From: Selaginella moellendorffii
Lineage: Eukaryota; Streptophyta; Lycopodiopsida; Selaginellales; Selaginellaceae
Assembly (NCBI RefSeq): GCF_000143415.4
Contig: NW_003314269.1
Coordinates: 2,597,060-2,661,059 of the forward strand
DNA length: 64,000 nt
Direction: 5' to 3'
Under the pieces are notes generated by a model. It was not told the DNA's origin. It saw nothing but the letters and a program-made list of their open reading frames with translations, and did not search any database. Shown here one piece after another: positions 33,217-42,407 of this stretch (position 1 is the stretch's first letter; every line of letters begins with the position of its first letter). The position numbers and the translations under genes are program-made.

Positions 33217-34511
33217 TCAAGTTAAGAGGCCTTTGCGATCCAAGCTCGCAATGCAATCGTCAAACATTTGCTCCAGTGACTTGAATTGGAGCCCAAGATC
33301 GTCTTGAAGCTTTCTGGAGCTGAATCCCTTGAAATTTGCCGGAAAGACAACCTCGATCCTGCAAGAAGGCAAGCGAAGGCATGAGTATAAAGCTACGAAA
33401 TAAAACTAGTCTTTTGTTTGCGTGATCTTACTCGTCGGTGGAGGCGATTGGGAGCTTGGGATAACGCTTGGACATGAAGCTGGCGAGCTCGATAGCACTC
33501 ATGTTGATCGCAGAACAAACGTATCTTCCACTAGCATTGGGATTTGTATAGGCAAGGAGGTGAGCTTGAGCAACGTCGTCGAGATGGACGTATCCACCAT
33601 GATCGAACCACCGCTTGTCTCCTACAATGTGTTTGGAATCTCAAGAACTTTTTTTTTTCTCGAGATTGAAAGGCTTTACCTTTGAGCATTCGGACAATGT
33701 CGGCAGTACTTGTGGTGGCGCTGGACGAGAGAAGTTCTCCAACGATTAAGCTGGGAGAGATTGTGATCACATCTAGGCCGTTGTCTTTCCCAAACTCGAG
33801 TGCTGCTTGCTCGCCTAGAGTCTTTCCCAGAGGATACCACATCTAGACTTGAAAATCTTGTAAGAATGAGCTTATGGAAATAAGAAACTTGCCTCAAGCT
33901 CACGGCAGTAGTCTAGGGAGCTCCACACCGACTCATCCAAGACGTCATTGGGCTTGAAGCCGTCCCTTACACGAACAGCACCTACGGATGACGTGCACAC
34001 CACTCGCTTGACTGTCGTGGATCTTTTGCAAGCATTGAGCACGTTAAGAGTTCCAAGCAGGCATGGATCCACAATCTCAGTCTGGAAGAACCAAAGAACA
34101 GGTAGAAGTTGTAGACCAAAGATGCAGAGAGCTGAATAGAAGGGGTCAAGCAAAGTTACCTGCGGATCCTTCTTGTAGATCACAGACACGGCAGCCGCAA
34201 CATGGAAAACTCCATGGCAGCCTTGGACAATATCGTCAAAGGCGCCTTCAGTGACAAGGTCGGCGCTCTTGAGCTCCAGCCTCTCACTAGCCCCTGGAAG
34301 CTTCCACAGGTGGGAAGTCTCCTCTATCACAACAAGAGAAGCAATTTCCAGTTACAATCAATCCGCATTCTTGTCTTCCTTCTCGTTTCTACGTACCTGA
34401 CTCGCGTACAGTCCCGACAACGTGATATCCCTCCTCCAAGAGCCGCTTCACGAGCCAAGATGCCAGGAAGCCAGCAGCGCCGGTGACACACACCTTCTTC
34501 TCGTTCTCCAT
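33217..34511 (-). CDS. Extended short-chain dehydrogenase/reductase, cinnamoyl-CoA / dihydroflavonol reductase-like
   Basis: Six exons on the minus strand: 34511-34397, 34323-34160, 34081-33893, 33842-33680, 33621-33432, 33358-33217, joining in frame to 320 residues, the usual size of the family. The N-terminal NAD(P)-binding motif is GAAGFLA at residues 11-17 (G-x-x-G-x-x-A), followed by the dinucleotide-specificity turn GTVRES. The catalytic Ser is at 124/125 (CTSSVGAV) and the Tyr-Lys pair is Y159-x3-K163 in WYPLGKTL. Such enzymes reduce an aldehyde or ketone with NADPH in phenylpropanoid, flavonoid or sporopollenin (tetraketide pyrone) pathways; the substrate cannot be decided here. The KNWYCYGK signature of true cinnamoyl-CoA reductases is not present. 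The intron between exons 3 and 4 has a GC donor (GAG|GCAAGT...CTAG); the others are GT-AG. The gene appears intact. Confidence 0.9.
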
Positions 34512-34599
34512 CGCCCGTTGACTTCGGCTCTCTCACACGATCAGTAGCAAAGAAAAAATTCTCTCAAACCTTTCAATAGTGAACAGTGTACCCCAATAG

Positions 34600-34770
34600 C
34601 ACTTTCATTCCCTTCGCTTGAGCGATGATCTTCCGGAGATTGTCTATCAGCCTGTGATAGAAAATGTCCTAGAGTTTGAGAAACCACAGCAAGGATGGCC
34701 CCGATTCCATGCTCGGCTTTGCTTCTTGTCCGTACCCATCTACACAAGCATTGATCGTTGCAATGCATTT
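34600..34770 (-). pseudogene. Second short PGDH 3'-end fragment
   Basis: The sequence around CGATGATCTTCCGGAGATTG and CAGCCTGTGATAGAA repeats that at 32340-32400 with small changes. It covers only the last codons and 3' flank of the PGDH relic. Together the two fragments bracket the reductase gene in the same orientation. Confidence 0.5.
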
Positions 34771-34822
34771 AGGAAATGCATTCAGAGGTGGTCAAAGAAC
34801 TAACAGTTCGGGCGCCAATGTT

Positions 34823-35612
34823 TTAGGGTTTAGGGTTTTAAGGATTCCTCTGCCCGCATTTCATCGGCGCCCGCCAGTCCCGGAGATGGGCGACGCCACA
34901 ACGAGATGGCCGCCGACAAGCCATCAATACAAATATCCCCGATTGCGCAAGAAGCTCCGCGCTGGAGCGGTGAGTACGAGGACAAAGGGCGCGAGACAGA
35001 CTCCTCTACGCGTTCGTTTCCCGAAGAAGTACCTCCTCCGTTCGAGCTCCAAGGTTTTCTATTTTTCTAGTTTTATGATTTCTCTATGTTTTGTTCAGGA
35101 AGTGACGCTCGAGAGGCTGAAATAGTATATATTGAAAGGAAATATCTCTCCCGGGAAGAAGATTACCATCAAGACACTTCGCGCACGAACACATTTTTTT
35201 ACTTTTTAACTTCCTGTTCTTCCCGACTGAAAAATATGTTCTTCTTGACTGTGCAAGTATATTGAGGATGGGGTTTTGCTGCTGGGACGCGGTCTCAAGG
35301 ATTCCGAACATTGAATTCTAAGGAAGGATTTGGTTTGTTTGGAAATAGGTTAGCAGATGCACTACGGTTGCTGGGATCGCAATCCAGCAACCGTTCGTAA
35401 AGTTCACGACACCGGTCACTGGTTCAAGCTTAGTTCCCCAAGCTGCAAGGCCCAAACCAAAGATTGCGCCACTGGTTAATCGCCCCGTGAGCCCCATTCT
35501 ACCAGAAGGCTTTGTTCTCAAAGCTCCAGTTTGTGGTCATCCTTGGCCTCCGGAAGGAAAGAACACCAACAAGACTGACAACGATGAAACTAAAGGTGGC
35601 GGTGACAGTTAA
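34823..35612 (+). pseudogene. uL15 (organellar ribosomal protein L15) pseudogene
   Basis: This is a decayed copy of the gene at 52670-54024. It keeps the telomere-like promoter motif TTTTAGGGTTTAGGGTTTTA (34821-34840), the Pro-rich N-terminus, TPLRVRFPKKY, the exon starting with the EVTLERLK equivalent (here ending in a stop), and the 3' end ([20 protein letters not shown]-like sequence in shifted frames, [20 protein letters not shown]). The central Gly/Lys-rich rRNA-binding segment is deleted. Introns are still visible, so it arose by DNA duplication and not from mRNA. Confidence 0.85.
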
Positions 35613-36092
35613 AAAAGGTGGTTTCATTTGGAGAGATCAGACTTACGGGGAGATTCAGTTTCTAGCTCTATAATTCTTTTCATTTGATGTGGTTCATGTT
35701 TGATTTGAATTTTTGCGTTCTTTTCTCTCTTTCTTTGTGGAATGTGGAGTATTTTCCATTGAGAACAAGAGGTAAACTCTACTGGCCTCTTTACCTATCG
35801 TTTTAACTTTCTTTACGCTGCCAGCCTTCATAAATTTGCATGCAGGGTCTTTACCAAGGCGGCGCTAGCAGCTAGTGTCTTGCTCTTTCTAAAAATCTCC
35901 AGCTCTTCGGCTGTGAGCTTTTGTTTCTCCGCAGTGAGGTCGATCGCACTCCCGACGCCATCGCCCGTTAAAGATCTAAGAACTTGTGAGGCATTTCCAG
36001 TCTTTGATCGTTCTTCCAAGCCGCATTGAGCCGAGGTGCGTTGATATCTCGTTTTTTCTTGCGTGACCTCATCGCTTTTCGAAAGGTGAACC
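35613..36092 (+). other. 3' flank of uL15 pseudogene and duplicated promoter/leader of the decayed GTPase gene
   Basis: From about 35745 this resembles 5870-6249 upstream of the intact gene (TACCTATCGTTTTAACTTTC, GCCAGCCTTCATAAATTTGC, CAAGGCGGCG). The TATA-like box is altered (CATAAAT). Confidence 0.6.
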
Positions 36093-38221
36093 ATAAGTGG
36101 AGACGATGGTTTCGAGTTCATAGAAGAAGGGGAACTCCAAGGCCGTGATGCACCCGCAAGAGACGACATGGAGCTTGATCTGGTGGTGGTTTCTCCTACT
36201 GCTGCTAGCGCCGCGGTAACCTCGAAAGAAGCTGGCGCTCTCTTCAATCTCATTGAGGTGAAGCAAGACCTGAGCTTTGTGGAGAAGGTGCTGCTGTCGA
36301 AGTCCCAGATCTTCCAGCTCTTCAACAAGCTTGCTCATTCGGATGGAGGATCAGCGATGGTTTCTCGACACGAGCCTTTTGGAGGCTGTGTGCTGGAGAC
36401 GGTGGGTTTTTACGAGAGCAAGGGGTTGATGGTGGACATCTTTGCGAGAGAGAAGGCTTTCGTGGAGGAGGACATCGCCAAGCTGAGGTCCGACCAGCTT
36501 CCGGCGGGTCTTTACGGTGCCTTGCACGGCCGCAAGCTCTTGATCTTCTACTGGCAGCCGAGCAAGAAGTTCACGGATGCGAGGAGGAGCGACATCTCTT
36601 GCAACTTCCTACGCTACTTGGTGGAGCTGTGCGACGTGGTATATAGCTGCATTGAGCTGGAGAATGCTGGCCCGTCCATGGCCTCGATTGGCACGTCGAG
36701 CAGCAAGAGAAAGCGGACTCAGCGGCTCCAAGTTTCCATGGTGAAGTCGAGCGACAACGTTTTCAACGTCAGGAGAGGCTTTCGGTTGCCTGCCGGAGGT
36801 GGAGCGTCGAGGCTCTCTCCTCGCAAGCTTAGCTAAGGCTTCCATCGCACTGGGCTGCTTGAGACCTCACACGATCACGCGACCGTGCCACCCGAGAAGC
36901 TCAGTGAAGTCGTGGAAAGCTGGGGGACGTCCAGATCGACTACACGGAGATGAAGGACGAGGACTGTATCCTTTTCTGCGAGAGCGCCATGCCAGATGTT
37001 GGTCAGGAGCTGTGTAAGGCATTGGCAACTCTGGATGAAAAGATTGGCGCCTCAGCTAGCGAGTTTTCTAGCATTGAAGAGCTGTCGAACATCAAAAAGG
37101 AGGAGGTTCTCTCGGTGTTTGCAAGTCTGAGTGCTTACCTGAGGCTCGTCTGTCCGTGGGAGGAAAAGCTTCTGGCAGATGGCGAAAACCGGGCCTGCAC
37201 AAGCTCGCTAGACTTCATCAAGTATCATGAAGGGTGGAACGGCCAGTCCATAAAAGCTGACGGGAAGGCGCTTTCGGAGATGGGGACGAAGCTGCTGGAA
37301 GTTCTAGCAGCGGACAAGAAGAAGAAAGTGTTCATTGGATCGAAAGTCGCGGTGGAAGGCTATGACGGATCCTTCGTCATTGCTCGAGAAAGCAAGAGGT
37401 TTTCCGGGACTATTACTTCTGGGGAGACTTTCACCGTAATCTCGAGGGATCACTCTCGAGTGGACGCTCAGATCATAACAAACTCCGGCGGTGCTCGTGA
37501 GGTTGTTTCATCCGACAACTTTGATCTCCTTGTCGAAAAGAAAACCGTGTAAAAAAACGCCAGGTTTCACTCGGTGGATCATCCGGCAGGAGACCATTTC
37601 AGGCAGTGGCCTGATTTCTGTGCGGAACAACTGGGACTCGCGCTCCAGAAGAAAGTCCAGCTTGCAGCATCTCTGACGGACGAGGTGGCTGTCACAGACG
37701 ATTGTCTTCTGCAATGCATTCTTGCGGACTGCCTGGACGAATTCGATAGCGTGGAGTTCAACAAGAAGCCAGGCTTGATGACACTTGCGAGCTCATGAAG
37801 ACTGTGACGCTTTCGGATATCCGTGTCAGTCAGCTCGAAGCACAGGTCGTCTTGTTTGGTAGTCAAACGCATCTCCTGATACTTGACGAGAACAACGTCC
37901 TCCAGTCGGTCGTGCTGGATGTAACTTTGGCGTCTCAGACTTGCCAGATTTGCCTCCGCGACAAGCTTGGCTCTGCAGAAGAAACAGCCAAGCTGTCGAG
38001 CTCTTGCTACGAGCTCGATTACCTCTACCACATCTTCAACAAGTACGCAGTGAGCCTGCCTCTGCTCAGAGCGTCACCGAGGTGCATTACATTTCGCATG
38101 CTCATCAATGGATCCCACAACGGTATTGATGCCGAAGTCGTGAAGCATCCTAAGATGGCGCTGGACAATCTTCGTTGAGAGAAAGTAAAAGAGGTTCTAA
38201 ACATGGACATCTCGTTTGAGG
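36093..38221 (+). pseudogene. Decayed GTPase/Cys-rich/vWA gene, part 1 (N-terminal)
   Basis: It aligns with 6250-9523 of the intact gene. The start codon is ATA (36093-36095) in place of ATG. There is a nonsense codon where the intact gene reads SEGFYRTG (TAA at 36834-36836), several frameshifts, and an internal deletion at about 37770 that removes sequence equivalent to roughly 7980-9055 (the putative propeller half). Segments such as LRSDQLPAGLYGALHGRKLL are almost unchanged, so decay is moderate. It ends at 38221-38224 (GAGGCTGA), where the inserted block begins; the rest of the gene continues at 49384. Confidence 0.88.
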
Positions 38222-39150
38222 CTGAAAACTTCTGGATTTTCTAAACTAGTCCACATAGAAGGTTTCAAATCTAAACTAGTCCCTAAATCTAAAACTACAC
38301 TACAAAAAGAGTACCTGCTTGTGCCAATCCAAGTCGAGAGTGTGAACATGAGCATGAAGGTGTTAGTCCCATGCCTTTGTTCCCTTGAAGGCGATGGGTA
38401 AATAAAACATTGCCGTGAAGAACCAAAGCGATAGGCAGAATGATAATGTATTGCAATATATTTTGTATTAGGGATAAGTCTAAAAAGATTTTAAATCTTA
38501 TTTTTATAGTCTCTACAAGGTTAGAAATACAATTCTAACCTTGAACCTCTCAAGGAGTGCACGGATTCTTTCTTTTGCTGTGAGTAGCTCCTTATTGAGC
38601 CTTTGCATTTTCCTGTTGAAACTGCTATGCAAAGTTGAAGGATTCCTTACAGGATTTTGGAGTTGAAATTCCATGGTTGTGGGTGCTCTTGATTGTGGTG
38701 TTCAGTTGCTTGAAACCATCCTCGAGTTAGTGGAGAAAAAGGAAAAAGGCAAGCTCGGAAGTTCAAGCTTAGAAAAATAAACTTGAGAGGTTCAAAGTTA
38801 GGATTGTATCCTTAACCTTGATGTGAGTAGTAATGATTATAAAAGGAGGACTTACAATGTTTTTAAGCTTATCTCTAATACAAAATACATTGTAATATAT
38901 CGTTATTCTACCTATCTCTTTGGCTCTTCAAGGCAATGTCTTACTTACCTACCACCTTCAAGGGAACAAATGTGTGGGACTAACACCTTCATGCTCGTGT
39001 TCACAGTCTTGACTTGGATTGGCACAAGTAGGTAAGTGCACTCTTCTAGTAGTGTAGTTTTAGATTTAGGGACTAGTTTAGATTTGAAACCTTTTAGGAA
39101 GATCTCATGTGGATGTTTTCTTCCCAATTTAAAAAATTTAGAGTTTTTCA
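38222..39150. mobile_element. Foldback (inverted-repeat) element 1 with CACTA-like motifs
   Basis: Left arm about 38222-38555 and right arm about 38782-39150 are reverse complements with scattered differences; the spacer is about 225 bp. The ends are TGAAAA...TTTTCA. Within the arms, CACTACAAAAAGAG (38298) faces CTCTTCTAGTAGTG (ending 39055), resembling termini of CACTA-type DNA transposons, but the inverted repeat extends beyond them. No transposase is present. No clear target duplication was found. Confidence 0.7.
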
Positions 39151-40009
39151 CTGGTGACTATGGTGGGATAAGGCAACATGAAGAGCTCATATGATAGAGC
39201 AAACCAAGATGATCATTTCCCCCAAAACTTCAAGAAAAATGGACCAAAGACACATAAGAAAATGGTGTAGGAAGAAAAAGACCCAAAAATCAAGAAAAAC
39301 AAGACCGTAAAAGAAAAATGGTGGAAGACCATGAAGAAATGAAGAAAAAAATGGAGTGTAAAACCAAAAACATGAAGAACATTTAAAGATTGAAGCCACC
39401 TAAGTCATGGAAAACTTGGAACATACACGTAACTGTTTTTGGCGAGAGGTTGAAGAAAGTGAATATTCCAAGAATTTGTGACAAAGAAACAACCAAAGAA
39501 AAATTCTAGTGGCTGGAGATGGAAGAAGAATGAAAAAGCACAACTGCCCATTTGGAGACACAAGCTATACAAGGTACAAGAACTGCCTTTTATGTAGTTT
39601 CAGAAATTGTGCAAAACCATACAAGCAATGCTATCTAATATGGCGATGCAACACTTGCAAGCAAGCAAAAGCAAGACTCTAAATCAGGGATAAAAATGCC
39701 ACAGCAGAAGAGAAAAAGAAATGAGAAGAAATAACTCAAGAAAATGACACTAAAAAGAGTGACGATAGTTTTAAAAAAAGAAGAGAAATAAAGGTTCAGA
39801 TGCTTTCTAAAACTCTAAGAAACAATTTTGTGACTCTTTTACAAATTGTATAGCAAATAGGAAAAATGCGAGAATGAGGAAATGTTGAAAGAAAAGTATG
39901 TTTACTTCGATTTCTTACAACTCAAAGAACCCTAACTTAGGTGTATCGAGGATACATTTTTTAGCAAACAATTATTGAATTCCTAGGCATACATAAATAT
40001 GAAACTTCT
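39151..40009. other. No gene; A-rich sequence inside the inserted block
   Basis: Purine/A-rich sequence with no frame of interest. It may belong to the flanking retroelement D (for example its LTR or leader), but I found no paired repeat to show this. Confidence 0.4.
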
Positions 40010-40027
40010 TATAAACTCATGAATTTG

Positions 40028-40073
40028 GACTTCCTGGGAGGTCACCTAGCCTAGTACTATTAGGACGCTTAAC
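40028..40073 (-). repeat. 5S rRNA-derived segment in the 3' LTR of the TRIM
   Basis: The minus strand reads GTTAAGCGTCC then TAGTACTAGGCTAGGTGACC and TCCCAGGAAGTC, corresponding to box A through box C and beyond of plant 5S rRNA. The intermediate element between box A and box C is partly deleted. Confidence 0.8.
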
Positions 40074-40360
40074 CCCAAATATCCTAAGACCCTTAACTGA
40101 TTGGAAAAGGGGTGCACTTTTGTTCATAGGCCTTTTCCCTTTATATTTGAATTCATATGGATCGTCTTTCGAGTCATTCCTTTTGATTGCTTATAATCTA
40201 CCATGCTTCCTTGCAAGTTCATGCCCTCATGAATGGAAGTTGAAAGTGGGAGCAAACTGGACCTACCAAATGTCAATCAACATATAGTGTGATTCCCCTA
40301 GCCAATTAACAGAGTCAAACCCAAAACTACTCTGATACCAAATGTAAACTCTTGAATTTA

Positions 40361-40413
40361 GACTTTCTGGGAGGTCACCCAACCCAGTACTATTCAAACC
40401 CAAGGACGCTTAA
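40361..40413 (-). repeat. 5S rRNA-derived segment in the 5' LTR of the TRIM
   Basis: The minus strand reads GTTAAGCGTCCTTGGG, then TTTGAATAGTACTGGG, then TTGGGTGACCTCCC. Spacing between box A (GTTAAGCG) and box C (GGGTGACCTC) is the same as in 5S rRNA. The first third and the last few bases of 5S are not included, so this is not a 5S gene. Confidence 0.82.
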
Positions 40414-40464
40414 CCCCAAATATCCCAAAATCGTCTTTCGAGTTGATCCCTTTGGTTATTTACA

Positions 40465-42407
40465 CTTTTCAATTATTAATGTTTGTTTTCAACACTGATT
40501 TGATGAGAGTTACAATAGCAACAGAGTGTGGAACCTTTAAACCACAAGTTCGTTAGTTTGTTGACACTCTTAGATTTAAATTTTTTGAAGAGAATGCAAA
40601 ATTACTTTATTGACTTCTTCAAAGTCCTCTTGGTGTAATGCTACCAACAAGCACTTTTATCAAACTATATGTTATAGCATATTGGCATTGTTTAGGATGG
40701 ACTAGAATAACTGGAGAATTAAGAAATCAAGGACAAAGCAATCAACAAATTCGAATTAAGAATTCAAGTTCAAGAAATTGACAGGAACCTGAACTTGAGT
40801 CAAGTTCAAGGGAACAACTTGAAAGCTCGAGGATTACAAATCAAAGGAAGAGAAATTTAAGATGAAATCACAATAGGCCAAGATTAAATACAGTAACAAA
40901 CTTCAACTTTGACACTGAGGTCCAACATTGAAACCCCAGCTTAGAGATAAATATCACTCACAACCAACAAGGAAGAGTGTGTCCAAGAAATCTCAACATT
41001 TGAAGGAGTATTTTAGGAGATCTTGTGTCAAGATTTCAAACTTATAATGCAAGAATATTAATTGAGACTATACCTTGGGAAGTTCACGAAGCAATCAATT
41101 CTGATCGTGAAAGAGAATGTGCTATACAACAGAGGGAAGTTGAACAACACTGGTAAGTATAGAATCAGGGAAATGAACCATCACAAAATCAAAGACAACA
41201 TGTAAGGCAGAATCAATGAGTTAACGAAAGAAGTTAACAAGATCAAGAATTCATTTGATAGACACGAGACATTACAGAGTTGCAAGAAGCAAACAAGCAA
41301 TTACTAATTGAATACAGAAACATTACTTTAGTTTAGTTTACAACACATTAGATCAAAGAGATTTTACACTTGACGAAAGTGCGATATATGAGCTTACCGG
41401 CCTCAAGATAAAGGAAGGACTGTCCATACTTTAACATATGGACATCACTTGAGACAAGAAACATACAAGAATTATGAAATTAGAACCCTATATCATCTGA
41501 AGAAGGTGAGGTTAGGACATTAAAAGTACAATCACTGCTGTATTTAACATTTTCAAATATTACTAAATATCAAATTTTTTGACTAGGAAACACAAACGCT
41601 CATAGTGAGAGCTCACATTCTAGTACAACAAACACATTGTAAGAGACCAAAACAATTGTTCAAGAATTTAAACAAGATTGGACTATTAAAAAGAGTTGCA
41701 ATCGTTTGCATACCTGCTTGATCCCAAAGTTGGTGAGTAGTATCTAATATTACTAGCAAACAGCTATATCAATCAATTTATGACACAACTGACCTCCTTC
41801 CAACAAACAAAATCATGCTTACTTACACCACCAGATTTTTCAAATACAAGACATTTCCTGAGCTAGACTCAGGAAAGTGACCTCAAGAAGAAACTTGGGA
41901 AGAATTGAGAAAGAAACACTTAATTGAATACTCAAGACACAAGAGCTTGACTTCGCATTTATGCAAGGATCAAAACTTGCAAAAGACTCATGACATAAAA
42001 GCTTGACTTTGCAATCTATGAAGAACAACATTTGACTCAAGACAATTTAGGCAAAACACAAATTCAGGAAACTTACCTTGACATTCAAGTCGAAAAGACC
42101 CAATCAAGATCCGAGAAAGAGATCTTTAACAAAAGAATCGAGAAGTGAAAAAGGAAGAGATAGAAAAAGAGAAATTAGAACAACAACAGTAACAAATTTT
42201 AGAAACGATATTAGAGAAGTACAACAAAGAGGATAAACAAATTCAAATTGCCGAGTCGAACAACCCAGCCAAAGATAACAAAGAACCAAATATTGAAGAC
42301 GCCCTAGAGTTTGAGGCATTTGAAGAAGCAAAATACACAGCACTAGAGTTTTACTCAATCCAAACTCATTAGAACAACAACTCAATCAACAAAGTCTATA
42401 ACTTCAA
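40465..42407 (+). other. AT-rich leader or unrelated DNA before gypsy D
   Basis: Long A-rich stretches with CAAG/GAAC-type words like those in element D suggest this is D's leader or LTR-proximal sequence. No LTR pair, primer site or gene was identified. Confidence 0.4.

Larger units (their letters stand above)
40010..40464 (-). mobile_element. Cassandra-type TRIM: miniature LTR element with 5S rRNA-derived LTRs
   Basis: Read on the minus strand: 5' LTR 40464-40343, a 2-bp gap, primer site TGGTATCAGAGTAG (40340-40327, complementary to initiator Met tRNA), about 130 bp of non-coding internal DNA, 3' LTR 40195-40010. LTR ends are TGTAAA...TTTACA in the 5' copy. Both LTRs contain GTTAAGCGTCC..GTACT.GG.T.GGTGACCTCCC, which matches the internal promoter and following segment of plant 5S rRNA (GTTAAGCGTGCTTGGG, GTACTAGGATGGGTGACCTC). 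The 5' LTR has lost about 65-70 bp that the 3' LTR keeps. The flanks CTTCT and CTTTT fit a mutated 5-bp target duplication. This combination defines Cassandra elements. Confidence 0.85.

Noticed and set aside
34821-34840. Interstitial telomere repeat (TTTAGGG)
   Set aside because: Only two units, placed just before a ribosomal protein start codon and conserved at 52644; a telo-box promoter motif explains it better.
40028-40413. Possible genuine 5S rRNA gene
   Set aside because: Only the middle and 3' part of 5S is present, twice, each time inside a short LTR next to a primer site, with deletions in the intermediate element.
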